NCBI GenBank assembly: GCA_030765065.1
Contig: CM060977.1
Span: 162,139,052-162,203,051, forward strand
Direction: 5' to 3'
DNA length: 64,000 nucleotides
Source: Deroplatys truncata
Taxonomy: Eukaryota > Arthropoda > Insecta > Mantodea > Mantidae
The notes below the pieces were generated by a model. The model saw only the letters and a program-made list of their open reading frames with translations. It was not told where the DNA came from and searched no databases. Numbering within the stretch: the first letter of the stretch is position 1; each line of letters starts with the position of its first letter. Below, piece after piece: positions 31,748 to 44,061 of this stretch. The translations under genes and the position numbers were made by a program.

Positions 31748-32865
31748 TTTCCCTCACGTCTGACTGCAGAGAGTTACTTCGTTTACTAATTCCAGCTGAA
31801 CAGGACACTAACACTAGTGAGAATACAGCGCAATAGAAAACATACCACAAGTTAAAGGCAAGTTTTCTCTTTGTCTTAATCCTAATTTGATTAATTTGAA
31901 AGTTACAGCAACAGAGGAGTTTAGATTATCCGTGCACCTGCAAGAAAACCACAATCCCACCGTTACCACGCCACCACTGATAACTAACTTATATAGGTTC
32001 ACTAAACAATTTGGCCTCTGGAATTTTCAGTAGTAAAGAGCAAGTTACTCACCATGCTCTGTTGTTCCAAATCCACCTTACCCTACTGTATCTGCATCAC
32101 TAGTCCCGCTGCAGAAGTACACTCACTGTGTACAGAAAGTTGAGCCACTTTACAGATGAAGACGCATCAGTTTTATTACTATGAGGGTATTCTCATCAGT
32201 TAATTGTCACTGCATCTTCTAGAGACTGTATGGACAACACTCCACCATCACTCTCATTGCCTTCATTCTCATTGTTGCTTCCACTACTGGTGCTGTTGCT
32301 GTCGTTGGTGTCTATCTAATATTCTCTACTCTATCTTCAATTATATATTCTTGTTCCCAGCACTCGCTTTTACTGACAGCATATGAAATTATGAGGTGGC
32401 GATCTTTTGAAACTAGTGCTAGTAGCTCTGTTGTATCATCATCGCTTCAGCCGCTATGGCTGCTGTGAATATGTTTCATCTTGATAGATAATACAGCTCC
32501 CTTCTTGATTGTACTTTTAAGGGTATTTAATTAGGCTACTCTTTTGCTATGTAGATCACGCTTTTCTATTAGTGTGTGTCTATTATTTCTGGCTCTCTTC
32601 CATCTAAAGTCCAGTTCTCTGATGATACGTCATAAGCTCCTGTTGCTCCCTTGAAAATTAATGGTTTATCTCAGTACCGGAAGTAATGTGGATACTGTGG
32701 AGATGCTTCTTTATGCCAATTGTAAAGTTCATGAATAATATACTTTTTGAAATCATTAATGCCGATGACATGTCAGTTCCTTTTCACTTTTTACGGGGCG
32801 TGCTGAAGAAAGTTTCCTCACTTTTATATTGCCTTTCCTCAGCCAAAATTCTTCTAATCGTTTCC
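31748..32865. other. No recognised gene
   Basis: No convincing coding or repeat signal before the LINE 3' end. Confidence 0.35.
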
Positions 32866-32884
32866 ATGATGATGATTTGTATTT

Positions 32885-32918
32885 AAGGGCGCTCAACTGC
32901 TTTGTCATTAGCGCCCTT
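32885..32918 (-). promoter_or_regulatory. LINE 3'-terminal stem-loop
   Basis: On the minus strand GGGCGCT pairs with AGCGCCC around a 16-base loop AATGACAAAGCAGTTG, followed by TTAAATACAAATC. Such 3' stem-loops can be the recognition site of the LINE's reverse transcriptase. SINE family A ends in nearly the same structure. Confidence 0.7.
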
Positions 32919-33078
32919 TTAAAACCGATGATGGAAAAGGACAGAAATAATCATGAATATAAAGATTGTAGCAAAATCCAGAAATAATGATCAATATAAA
33001 AGGCATAGGAAAAGTTAGAAATACATATAAATATATAAAACTAAACCAAGAAGTATGAAACACCTGAATTCGACATAA

Positions 33079-36000
33079 CTAAATCTGCATTTGGAAATTT
33101 TCCTTTGACACAAAAATAAAAATGCTATCAACCGCTTTCTTATCCTCCCCTAACACCTCCACAAGAATGGCTGGATGTTTCAGTGTGTCCCGAAGATGTG
33201 CTAGAGCAGTACACTCCAGCAATACGTGACGGACCGACAGACCTTCGTTATAAAGCGGAAAAGCAGGAGCAGGATCACCCTTAAAAAGATAACTGTAGGT
33301 AAAATTGCAGTGTCCAATATCTAACCGAGCCAAAATAACGTCCTCACGACTAGATACGCGAGAGGAAGTTACCAAGTTTATCGGCATGTACTTCACTACT
33401 CTAAGCTTATTTCCGCGGAGAGCTAATAGCTCCTCTGCGCCAGGACCACAGCACCGCTCTCCGGACAACAGGCCTAAAGTCTTTCGACGTTACTCGAGGT
33501 ATTGTAACACTAGGTTCTGTGGTTGCCGCCTTAGCTGCCAAATCCGCAAGTTCATTCCCCGGCAAGCCAACGTGACCAGGTATCCAAGCACACTCCACAT
33601 TAACGGCAGAAGCGTATAAAACATGGGGAGGGCATCATGGGTTCTCTTAACATTGGGGTGGTAGTTGCACGATCGCGAAGGTTTTAAAGTGCACTAAGGG
33701 AATCGCTCAAAATGAGACAGTCTCCCAGTTTACGACTGCGCACATCCAAAATCGCTAGGTAAATGCATACAGCTCTGCACTATAAATGTTGTGCTATCAT
33801 GAAAACCGAATGTATAGGGTTTGGTTCCATGAACATAAGCACATATATCACCATTGGTGCACATAGATCCATCGGTGTAGATCAAAATTCGATCACTGTA
33901 ACCGGGCAGTAAAAACAGCAGCGGGTATTAAACGTATGCATCGTGGACTTCTGTTATACCTCATCCCAAAATCTACGTGAGATGTCACACGTAACCAGGG
34001 GGGGGGGACACTGTCTCACTCTTAGCAAACATGCCAGCCATTTCAATGTCGTGCTTTCTTAGAAGCTCCCGGAAACGAACGACTGCAAGACTTAGATTAA
34101 CGGAGCCATTCCTATAACGTTCGTCCACGCAGTGCGAAATAAAGAAGGGAACGTTGGATGTTGAGGCATACATTTAAGCGCACAGCCATAATTTCCCAAG
34201 ATCACACCGATAACGCAGAGGAGGTTCTGTAGATTGGGTGTAAGCAATCATAATTTGGCTAGTGGGAAAAGCACCAATAGCCACTCGAATACCCCGGTTA
34301 TGGACTGCGTCTAATCTCCTCAGCACAGATGGTCATCTTGAAGAATAAATAATACACCCATAGTCTATTTTTGATCGGATAATTGAGCGATACAGTCGCA
34401 GCAACAGTTGGATCCGCTCTCCAAAATTTGCCATTTAATATCCGTAAGACATTCAGAGAACGGTCATATCACGCTTTCAACTGTGATATATGTGATGGCT
34501 AGCTAAGTTTCCTATCAAACGTCAACCCCAGGAATTTCGTGGAATCTGCGAATGGTAGTAAATCAGGTCTGAATGGGAGCGAAGGCGATTATCATCTCCT
34601 ACGGCGCCAGAGTTCACGCAGATTGACTTCTCAGTTGAGAAACGAAAACCGTTTATAGAACTCCATTCCTGTAGATTATGTAAGCATTGCTGCATACGGC
34701 GTTCCAAAAACGCTGAGAAGTACAATAAGGGGCAGAGTCGTCTACGAATAAGCATGACGATACCCCTGTAGGAACACATTTCGAGATGGAATTAATTGCT
34801 ATAGCAAACAGTGTAACGCTCAATACCGATACCTGAGATACTCCGTTCTCCTGAACAAAAAGGTTCGAAAAATCCGAGCCGACCCTTCTCGGAAAACGCG
34901 GTCCTTCATATACTCCTGAATAAACAGTGGTAAGCATCCACGTATGTTCCAGGCCTGTAGGGAACGTAGTATCCCTGCTCGCCAACACATATCATAAGCC
35001 TTCTCAAGGTCAAAAGATATCCCAACGGTTTGACAGTTCTTCATGATGGGATTCGTTCACGGAATCGTTCCTGATTTGTGCGGATAATGACAAAAGGTGG
35101 TCCATTGTTTAACGGCGTCTTCCGAAACCGCACTGGGTGTTGGTCAGCAGGTTACGAGTTTCCAAGCACCATACAACTGTCCATTGATCATGCGTTCCAT
35201 CACCTTGCAAACGCAACTGGTGAGGAAAATCCTACGTTAGCTGGACGGAAGATGACGGTCCTTTCCAGCGTTCAAAATGGGCATGACAGTGGCCTCCCGC
35301 CACTTTTCTGGAAAACTGGTATCAACCCAAAAACGATTATAGACCTCGAGTAGGAAAGCTTTACCTTCAGAAGAGAGTAGTTGTGACGTTTGTACGTGGA
35401 TATCATCTGGTCCTGGTGCTGATAGTCACCACTCTAACTCCACCATGGCGAAAAGGCGATTGTAATCTTCAAGATTTCCTGAAAGAAATCAGAAAGTTTG
35501 AGATTCCACTTGAGTCTTTTCAGGAAGGAACTCGGGCGAAAAGTTATTTGAGCTAGACATTTGAGCGCAAGCATGGCCAAATGTGTTAGCCACGTCAAAT
35601 GTATCAACAGCTCCTGCAGCTGTTTTAAGACCGGAAATTGGCATGTGGGTCAAGTTTTCGACCACGCACTTTAACCTGTCCCAAACGACAGAGGAAGGCG
35701 CATGTCGATTAAATGAAGGTATAAATTTGTTTTATTGTGTCTTTTGCTTTCATTTATAACATGCCTAGACTTGGCACGCACTTTCTTGTATTCGATTAAG
35801 TTATACAGTGAGGGGCGACGATGGAAGACCTTAAGAGTACGCCTGCGAGCACGAATGGCATTTCAGCATTCTTCCGTTCACCAATGGACCGGAAATCGAC
35901 GGGGGCTGGCAGCCGACCGTAGAAAAGCTTGCTCAGCAGCAGGAAGAACCTTCTCCGCGAGATGTTCGGCGAAAATGTTCACAGAGTGCTGCTCATTGTA

Positions 36001-36740
36001 ATTAAACACAGCCAACTAGGAGTAACGGTTCCAGTTTTCTTGATCTAAGCGCCATCTAGGTAAACGCGTGGAACATATATCTTGTGCAATAGACTAATAA
36101 AACATGGAAACTGGTCACTAGGGTGTAAATCAGAGATGACAATCCATTGCAAGGAAACTGCTAACTGGTGACTAAACTACAATATCAAGGTATGAAACAG
36201 TGTTAAAGGAGTCTGAGAGAAATGTAGCTCTCCGGTGTTCAGAAGAGCTAAGTTATAATTCTCAAAAACTCGGCAATGAATTCACCTCTCACACAAGCCT
36301 GATGTGAGCCACAAAGAGGGTGATGGGCATTAACGTCTCCCACCAACAGAAAAGATGTTGGTAATAGGGAAACTAGATCTTCTAAATCCACGGGCGAGAG
36401 GTGGAGACAGATAAATGTTATAAATCGGATTCATGGCGGTTTAATCCTTACAGCCACTGACTGTATGATTACAGATTACACAAACATATCATCTCTGATG
36501 AGCATCATAGTACCCCCTTGCGTAGGAATACCCTCTTCGGGTGTAGGATCACACCGTACTGGGGTATACCGCCTGATTTGAAAGTTATCTTGCGGACGAA
36601 GCTTAGTCTCTTGCAAAACATACGACAAAAGGATTATTCTTGTTGACTAAACGTTCAAGCTCTATTCGATGTGTTCTATTTTCACCTATGTTCCATAGTC
36701 AGAGTTTTTATAATGGGATAAGTTCTCAATCCTAGGAGTA
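33079..36740 (-). pseudogene. LINE ORF2: endonuclease, reverse transcriptase, RNase H (broken)
   Basis: Landmarks on the minus strand: endonuclease FLLVGDVNAHHPLCGSHQA (GDFNAHHPLWGS-type, near 36340); reverse transcriptase VGISFDLEKAYDMCWRAGIL (near 35020), NGVSQVSVLSVTLFAIAIN then SSCLFVDDSAPYC (near 34840-34720, FVDD where F/YADD is usual); RNase H CAWIPGHVGLPGNELADLAA (near 33570); and the C-terminal SVRHVLLECTALAHLRDT (near 33210). Pieces lie in different frames and stops are common, so it cannot encode a working protein. In the endonuclease, the GDxNAHH Asp/Asn pair is preserved. Confidence 0.85.
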
Positions 36741-37255
36741 CACTACTTTGAAGACGACGGTGGTCGAATCAATTTGCCCTATTTTTGTGACAGACCAGCA
36801 TATTTAGCGGAGGAAGTATCCTATCTCTTTTTCACTTTCGTTCTGGTAGTGCGGACAGAAACCGCCTGCTCTATCTCCTCCAAGGGGGAGGATCTCTTTC
36901 CAATTGAAAACTTCGGTTCGAGAACCTCGAACTGATTGGAAGTGGTGATCGGCGATCTGAGTCCTTCCCAGTAGATTCCTCAGATGTTGATCGCTGAGGA
37001 GGTGCTCGTGGACTTTTCTTGCCTTTAGATGTTCTGGATAAAGGCTTCGTATTTTCTTTTAGGTAGTCGGTTCTTGCATAGCTGGTCCTAAACTTCTTTT
37101 GTGATGCATTACGTATTGAGGTCTTGCTAATTTTGCTGGTGAGGTGGACGGTTTTGCCGGTAATTTTACCACGGGGTCTTTTGAGTAACGGACGTGGCAG
37201 ATATTGGTGTCGCGGGGTTGCTTTTAAAGACTTTGACTGCGTTCTAGTTATAAAA

Positions 37256-38025
37256 CCGCTTGCACACGATCAAATTTTTGTCAAATTCGATACTTTACAA
37301 GACTTTTCAAGAGTTATCATAACTTCACAACTTTTCTTGTCAAATTGCTTCCAAAACTTTTAAAGCCTCTGAAAATCTTAAAAGCAAATAAGGACATGCT
37401 TCAAACGGTCAAAGATTTTACAATGATTTGATGGCTTTGGCCAAAGAAATGCGAATATTCACAGTGCGTCTCAAAATCTGCAACATGACTGAAAGCGAAA
37501 AGTAAACAAAAAACGGCAACCCGCCCAAGGTATATCGTTTGCGAACTGATTAGGTACATAAACTGGCCATATCTGTACATCGAGAGCTCCGTGGATTATC
37601 AAAAGATGAAGCAGATGAAGGCGGTTATGAAGAAATAATTGCCAGGTAGTTTTCCGAACTAAGTAGATATACATTAATGCAATGTTATATAGTGTGGTTA
37701 ACCTATCGGTTGGTGTTATTTTCATTGTATTCCACACTCGTAATGTGATACGTGAAAGTGCTACATAATATTAGCAAAGAACAATATTTCATTGCGAACT
37801 GTTATACCGCGACACAAATACTAAATTGGTTTGCGTATGATAAATTAGCATTGTGTTCTGAAGGGCTTCAGTTTGGCGAAGAGACAACTTATAAATACAC
37901 ATTTTTACATTGTCAAGTGTTGCCAGGTCTTGTCAAGTGTTTTCCAATCTTGCCATATATTGAAAAATATTTCACATTTTTCTTGTAAATTTTGAATTGA
38001 AAAAAGTTTCATCGTGTACAAGGGG
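37256..38025. mobile_element. 770-bp TIR element inside the LINE
   Basis: The left end CCGCTTGCACACGATCAAA and, read inward from the right, CCCCTTGTACACGATGAAA are inverted repeats that stay similar (through TTTACAAGA) for about 45 bp. It separates the C-terminal half of LINE ORF1 from its zinc-knuckle half. No coding sequence was recognised and the target duplication is unclear, so the superfamily is not assigned. Confidence 0.7.
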
Positions 38026-38099
38026 CTTAAGAATACTTTAGAAAATGGTGGCCACGTTGATATTGTTGTTCTGAGTTGCGATTTCCTAGTTCAGGTTTA

Positions 38100-38860
38100 G
38101 CTGCACATGAGTTTTAGGTAGCGGACTTCGGGACAGAGGGCTGGCGGATACGCAGATGTTTCAGGGCTTCCAAGAAGGACACCTTCTCCTTAATGAAACT
38201 CCTGTAGCTCTTTCCTCTGTAATACGTAGACATTTTCGGGGACTTGATGGGTGTTCATCGCTGCAGTTAACGCACGTTGGAGCAAATGTACATGCTCCAT
38301 CGTGAGAGATGTCTCCACAATTAACGTACGTAAATTCGCCGTTACAAAATTCGCTAGTGTGGCCGAAGCGCTGACACTTATACTTCTCAGCGGATTCGGA
38401 ATGCATGGCCTGATTTCGATAGCGGCATACCCTGCCTTAATCCTTTGATTGAGATCCATCCGATCAAAGTTAAGTAACAGTGTACGAGTAGGCACTAATT
38501 CACCTCTTTCTTTCCTCTGAGTATGATATACGGATGTCACGCCTTGTTCTTCAAGATTCTCTTGAATCCCCTCATTGGACATGCCGACTAACATATTTGC
38601 TTTTAAAATAATCGCTGCCTGGACGCTGAATTTGCTTCAAGCAGGAGCTTACCATTGCGACTTCTATTGCACGGCTGCACAGGACCAGCAATTTTATCGA
38701 AACCCTTTTGAACTATAAAAGATATGTAAGTTTTTTCCCATCCTTGGTTCTAATAATTACTAAGTAGCGAAGTTCACAACACTCGAATACTTCTTTTCCA
38801 ATAAACTTTGGTGTTTCTTATGTTCTGGATTTTTCCATGGCGAAAAATTCTCCACCATTG
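38100..38860 (-). pseudogene. LINE ORF1 (zinc-knuckle protein), N-terminal and knuckle part
   Basis: Minus-strand pieces include GFDKIAGPVQPCNRSRNGKL (near 38680), LVPTRTLLLNFDRMDLNQRI (near 38490), IRPCIPNPLR (near 38410), and zinc knuckles in KYKCQRFGHTSEFCNGEFTY and VNCGDISHDGACT (near 38370-38290). This is the layout of ORF1 proteins of Jockey/I-group LINEs, where a VRPYIPNPxRCxxCQ[RK]FGH segment leads into CCHC knuckles. The C-terminal remainder continues beyond the inserted TIR element (about 37250-36745). Frameshifts break it. Confidence 0.75.
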
Positions 38861-39539
38861 CAAATGTCTCCGATGGCATGCTCACATTCTGGGCACCATC
38901 CGGCTTAGGTGAGAGTCCTGGCCTGGACCTTGCCCACCTCCCAGTTCATAGACAGAGAGACCCAATCGCTTTCAGAAAAAATTGGCGGAGTTCTGATCTT
39001 TACTTTCAGAGAAACGTGCACTTATAAATAAAAGTAAAATATTTTGGAAGTTATTTTATGATATTCAAATATTTTTATAATTAAAATATTTAAAATTAGC
39101 GAAAACTGCTGATACCATATACTCAGAAAGTGATCTTTAATAACCTGTAATAAGTTCATTGTCCTAGATTGTGTAACTGTAGAGAAACCTGGCTTTCTTT
39201 GAATTGCGAGAAAGCGTAATACCACACTGCGATCTCTACCAAGTGCCCTAAACGCTAGCTAACAAGTATTTATAGCACAATATCCATTGGTGAAGTTAAT
39301 AATGTATACTTATGTGAAAACAGCTAAAAACAAAATACATCAAATGAAAAGTTTTAAATATGTAAGTAATAAATTTTGGAAACTGAACAGAGGAGATTCC
39401 TTTATACTATATGAAACGTAATGGTTTCTCAAAATGCCTATTATAAGTTAACAAACGTAACTGTAGTTCAAAATGTTCTCTCTTAAAAGATGGATAGCGG
39501 GGCAGACTGTGTACTACGGTTTGAATGCCTTCAGAGCAA

Positions 39540-40760
39540 AAGCACTTGAGGATTTTAGTGTTGGAATTTTAATCTTTCAAAGTGGGCATTAAATTTACCA
39601 TGAATTGAAAGCACACGATTTAAATAAAAGTTTCCTGTTATATATTTGCATCTCAGCCTGTTATATACATTTGAAAAAAAGTAATATTTGGCTAATGATC
39701 CATTTTTGCTTCCTAACCATAGATCACTCCAGCGAGAGAGCATATTATTATTTTGGGTTCTCTTGACAAAAGAAATTAGGTATTTGATATAATTCTCTAA
39801 CAAGTTGGATTACAGGCTTGTTTGGCAAAACGGTCCGCCCTCTCATTCCGTTTTATAGCAGAACGCTTTCACACCCTTCCGAAACGTATGTGATTGATGT
39901 ACTTCAATATATTCTCTCTCACACATACTGCTAACTGTTTAAATTATATTTGTCTTTTATGCAGTTCAGAACAGCTTGTGAGTCACTGAGGATCAAAGCA
40001 GATGTATTTTTAATCGTGCACCACTCGACTGCTTTCAATATTGCAAGCAACCCAGCTTGATACACAGAACAGTATTCAGTTAGCTTTATTTTCTTAGTGG
40101 GAACTTTATTTTCATCCTGATAAACCACCAAGGCGCAGCCCGCCAGTGTTTCGCTCTTGGAGATGCGAGAGTCATTAGTGTATATTGAATACCTGTGAAC
40201 TCTGGTACTTGGATAGTGAAATCTTAGGCTCACATAATCTGCTGGATGACCCACGACGGTATGACGTGCAGACAGTTCAAAATCCACCCCTTCCAGTTTC
40301 TAGGGATGAAATCTGTTCCCTTTGAGGTTAGCAGAAGCTGATATCAAAGTCATGTGAGGTGTAGAGGTTCTATCCCAAAAATAATAAGGGCAGCGTTAGT
40401 CGCTATTATACAATGTGCACCTGTGATGCGTAATGCAAGCCCTCTTTGAATTTGTGAAAATTCTTGTCGTGCCTATCTTTTTGCAGAACGTGTTCAAGAG
40501 CGGTAACACAATAAAGCACTTTTGGCTGAACAGCCCCATAATATATCACCTTCAACATTTTTGAATTTAGTCCCCAGGTGGGTCGTGCTACCATAAACTG
40601 GCCTCTGAACATTTTGGATGCTTTGGTTTGTAAATGTTTGAACTGTAAACTGTAAATGAAATTATTCCTCAATATGTCATGTAATCTACAAGTTGAATTC
40701 ATTGGCCATCTACTTTAACCATCGGTGTTTAAGTTTCCTTATTTTGGTAACTAGCATAGT
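39540..40760 (-). pseudogene. Second LINE fragment: RT thumb and RNase H
   Basis: The minus strand reads QTKASKMFRGQFMVARPTWG then LNSKMLKVIYYGAVQPKVLY (near 40610-40520, end of the reverse transcriptase), then RNase H pieces YSIYTNDSRI (near 40175), CSVYQAGLLAILKAVEWC (near 40060; a Gly replaces the catalytic Glu of QAELLA) and ALILSDSQAVLNCIKD (near 39985), and a C-terminal GKFNAHFERL near 39570. It is a distinct LINE from the one at 32.9-39 kb, of the RNase H-bearing type, truncated and disabled. Confidence 0.8.
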
Positions 40761-41388
40761 AACAATTTCAATTTGTTGTTCGGCCCCATCTTAGAAGTAT
40801 GTCAAGACTTCATTTGCTGCGGTTTTTGAGGAATTTGTTGTATCCTAACTAACAGTAATGCATTATCTGCATAAGCAATTAGCGTAATTTATCAGGTAGC
40901 CGCTGTTGAAGAATACCATCATATAGTATGTTCCAGAGACCGGAGCCACAAGCATTAACGAGATACGCATTTTCTATGTGGTAAGATTTTCTATAGCTCT
41001 TATGGTTTACAATTATACAAAGAGTCATTCAAAGTAACGAGAACTTCACAGGCTGTTCCCAGAAAATTCAAGATATACGATTTTATTTATCATACAAATA
41101 TCTTAAACATATGGTATTTTAATAAAAATCGTGTCACTTTTGAGGAAATAAAAAATAACGAAATTTTTCCATGTAAATCTTCATGCCTCATTATTGAAAA
41201 TTGTGAACTTAAATATCAAGTTTGGTATTTAACGGACTGTTTGCTTTTGAGTTCATAGACACATAGATGCGCGAACTTTTTTCTAAAATGTTTTTTATTT
41301 ATTTATTTATAGAATTTCAGAACGAGTATTTCCAGTGAAATCTCCATATAGAATTGTTGGGTGGAACTAATACTTCCTCAACTTACTA

Positions 41389-42660
41389 AACGAGGTGTAA
41401 TCAAAAAGTTTCCGGAATGACGTCACAAATACTACACAACGGTTTTCTTTGTCTAATCTGCACTGTCACCCTCGAAGTAGTCTCCTTGGGAGTTGATACA
41501 CTTGTTCCAGCGCTTCTGCCACTGCTGGAAGCACCTCTGGAAGTCCTCTTCTTTCAACATGTTCAGAGCCTTCTGCGATTCGTGATGGATGACATCACTG
41601 TCCTCAAACGGTGTTCTCTTAGCCGCATTTTAAGTCCCGGGAGAAGAAAAAAGTCCGCCGGTGTCAAATCTGGAGAATAGGCGGGATGGGGAACAGCATT
41701 TATCCTATTTTTACCCAAAAATTGGCGAACAGAAAGGGCTTTGTGCGCGGGCGCATTGTCATGATGCAGGAACCAGTCACCATTCCTCCATTTCTCCGGC
41801 GGTTTGCGTCGCACATTCTCCCTTAATCTTTGCAGCACTTGTTTGTAGAACACCTGATTCATTGTTTGACCCTGTGGCACAAATTCCTTACGTATAATGC
41901 CTTTAATGTCAAACAACACAATCATTGTCTTCACTTTAGATCGAACTTGCCTGGCCTTTTTCGGGCGTGGAGATGAAGTACTCTTCCATTGTGAAGATTG
42001 TTGCTTCGTTTCTGGATCGTACCCATAAATCCATGTTTCATCAGGAGTAATAATTTTCTCCATAAACTGTGGGTCATTTTGTAGCTGTTCTTTAAGATCT
42101 GTGCAGGCAATCACACGGCTTTCCTTTCCTTTCGGTTTCCTTTGAACACTTCCAAAGGAGAGTCCTAATGAGTCAGAAAGTTCTCTTATCGTAATGCGCC
42201 TATCATTTAAGACCATTTCCCTCACCTGATTGATTTTTTCATCAGTTTTGCTGGAACAGGGTCGCCCCGAACGATTTGCATCTTTAACTGATGTCACACC
42301 TCTTTTAAATTTCGAAAACCATTCAAATGTTTGAGCTTTGCCCATAACGTCCTCCCCATAAGCTGTTGTTAACATTTCATAGGATTCTGTTGCAGTTTTA
42401 CCGAGTTTAAAGCAAAATTTAATGTTCGTATTCTGTTCTTCGTAAATCTGATATTTTTGCTACGCGGAAAAATCGCAGCACATGCAAAACACGTGTTCAC
42501 TTCAGAGCGTCTACCTCGTCACTGCATGTTCACAGGAATTCACGTAACCTGTCATTTTTATCGGGAAGAACGCTGCATGTACATTCTGGGTAAGAATTAA
42601 GGAAATCTCTGCGTCAGCACTGTGGTGAAGCCATTCCGGAAACGTTTTGATCACACATCG
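41389..42660 (-). mobile_element. Mariner transposon (non-autonomous through mutation)
   Basis: Inverted ends CGAGGTGTAATCAAAAAG and CGATGTGTGATCAAAACG, both continuing into TTTCCGGAATG, lie about 1.27 kb apart with TA on each side (41387-41388 and 42661-42662). The transposase lies between them on the minus strand. It is the most complete class II element in the window. Confidence 0.9.
41458..42459 (-). pseudogene. Mariner transposase, DD34D type, with frameshift and internal deletion
   Basis: The main open frame (41563-42375) keeps the helix-turn-helix part (AQTFEWFSKFKRGVTSVKDA, RRITIRELSDSLGLSFGSVQ), the WVYGYDPETKRQ-type segment after the first catalytic Asp (TPDETWIYGYDPETK), the second (HHDNAPAH) and the third (YSPDLTPADFF), spaced as DD34D. 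Upstream codons KFCFKLGKTATESYE lie in the same frame but are preceded by a stop at 42460-42462, so the original start is lost. About 25-30 residues are missing after SFGSVQ. Near 41620 a one-base deletion shifts the frame; the normal C-terminal codons (ending near 41458 with GDYFEG) lie in the next frame. All three catalytic Asp residues survive, so decay is fairly recent. Confidence 0.9.
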
Positions 42661-42989
42661 TAAGTAGTAGATAAAGTAAAAATCCTTACCATCAGATAAG
42701 AAGAAACTCGTGTCAAGAAAACATAACGTAAGATTTTAATTTCTTTAACATCTGATTGGCACTTTGAAACCAAGAAAGGCGTATTCAAAAACTGTGGTTT
42801 GAGCAGAAGCACTTAAAAGTAAACCAGGTCTTTTAAAATCCCGTTTCAACTTCATATTCCTTGGCAGAGTGGCGACGCTAGAGCTTACAAACTGCGGAGA
42901 CTCTGGGGTATTCACAGAAAAAATTCGAAGGGCGATACAAGCGAAAGAGAAATAACTGTACTCCGCAGATGCACATAAATAATCTAAGG

Positions 42990-43145
42990 CAGAGGTGGCA
43001 AAAACGTGGCTCGCGAATTACTTTGACTCGCAGGAGCACGTTCCTTCTGTGCAACCGTCCGTTTGATTTTCACATGCTGCTGAGTGACGCCGTGCGTGTT
43101 GCATATTTGGTGACTCGCGGAAGGAAGTCGTTTTCGCCACCCTTG
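42990..43145. mobile_element. hAT-type MITE, 156 bp
   Basis: Ends CAGAGGTGGCAAAAACG and, inverted, CAAGGGTGGCGAAAACG. An 8-bp duplication, ATCTAAGG (42982-42989) and GTCTAAGG (43146-43153, one mismatch), flanks it. The CAGRGGTGGC terminus and 8-bp duplication are typical of hAT elements. Too short to code. Confidence 0.8.
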
Positions 43146-43394
43146 GTCTAAGGGGTTTGTACTGCACACCAAGCGACCTGTAGTATCGCGTATATATTAC
43201 CTACTATTTTTGTGGGGCTGGGGGCCGATCAAATTAATTATGCTGGTGCACTTTCATGTTCCTCAATGTACTGCAGTCCAAACATTCGAATAGTTACAAC
43301 GAAATCAAGAGCATCTTTTTAAATTTTATTAAACCTTCTAATTGTTATGGGAATAACGAAGTAATCTATGGCACCTTCAGAACCTATGATTTCT

Positions 43395-43505
43395 TTATTG
43401 TAATAACAGCAAGATTTCGGCTGAGATAATCTTTAATTTTATTTAACAGGAACGTTTTCACTCTCCTCATGCTGAAAAAGCTCCACATCCAGGAATTAAT
43501 TCAGG
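43395..43505 (-). pseudogene. hAT/zf-MYM transposase C-terminal remnant
   Basis: The minus strand reads FFSMRRVKTFLLNKIKDYL then SRNLAVI, resembling the dimerisation segment [ERSFSxLRR[VI]KTxLRxxMxxxRLxxLAxI] of hAT-type transposases. Only this fragment is recognisable. Confidence 0.4.
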
Positions 43506-43509
43506 AATG

Positions 43510-44061
43510 GTTACTGCCACTGCTGCCATTTTTGCACACGCGAAATGCCACAAGAAACTTCTCAAGAAACGTAGATAGAATATGCATTTCACCAAACACT
43601 TTCGCTCTTCCTCGTGCTCTTTTTACTATTTTTGTAATTAGGAAAACTAGACAACAGTAATGTTATTTCTATAGGACCGAGACAGATATTAAAATGATGA
43701 GAATTTTCAAAGAGAAATGTTTGAAAACTAAAAAGGATTAGAATTCAAAATGAAGACTGTTAAAAAATATAAAACACTCTAAATAGTGTTAATTTGAAAT
43801 GAGTTAGTCATTTATTAAGATGGTAACATTTTATCTATTTATTCTAAATTATGTTTGTATATACTTAGGATAGCTAAAACGTCCGAATATTTATAAAACA
43901 GATAAATTATAATTATTACAATAATTGCATACCTTCTATGAAATAACTGGCAATTAAAACAAATTTATATCACTTGATTTAGCTATGTAGAGGGGTCAGA
44001 CAACAATACCTATTGATTTATAACCATAGCAGTGACGATTGCTATATAAGCTTTTCCCAGA
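43510..44061. other. No recognised feature
   Basis: AT-rich. Nothing supportable. Confidence 0.35.

Larger units (their letters stand above)
32866..38990 (-). mobile_element. Near-full-length degraded LINE (RNase H-bearing)
   Basis: The minus strand carries ORF1 (about 38860-36745) and ORF2 (about 36740-33079) with endonuclease, reverse transcriptase and RNase H in that order, then a 3' UTR ending in a stem-loop and an ATC-repeat tail (ATCATCATC at 32868-32878). The 5' end near 38990 is approximate. RNase H suggests the I or R1/Loa lineage rather than Jockey proper. A 770-bp TIR element (37256-38025) splits ORF1. Confidence 0.85.
40970..42690 (+). repeat. Repeat 'B', copy 4, split by mariner
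   Basis: Left part 40970-41388 and right part 42661-42690. Joining them at one TA gives the edge CTTACTA-AGTAGTAGATAAAGTAAAA, which matches copy 1 (CTTACTATACGTAGTAGAGAAAG). Confidence 0.75.
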
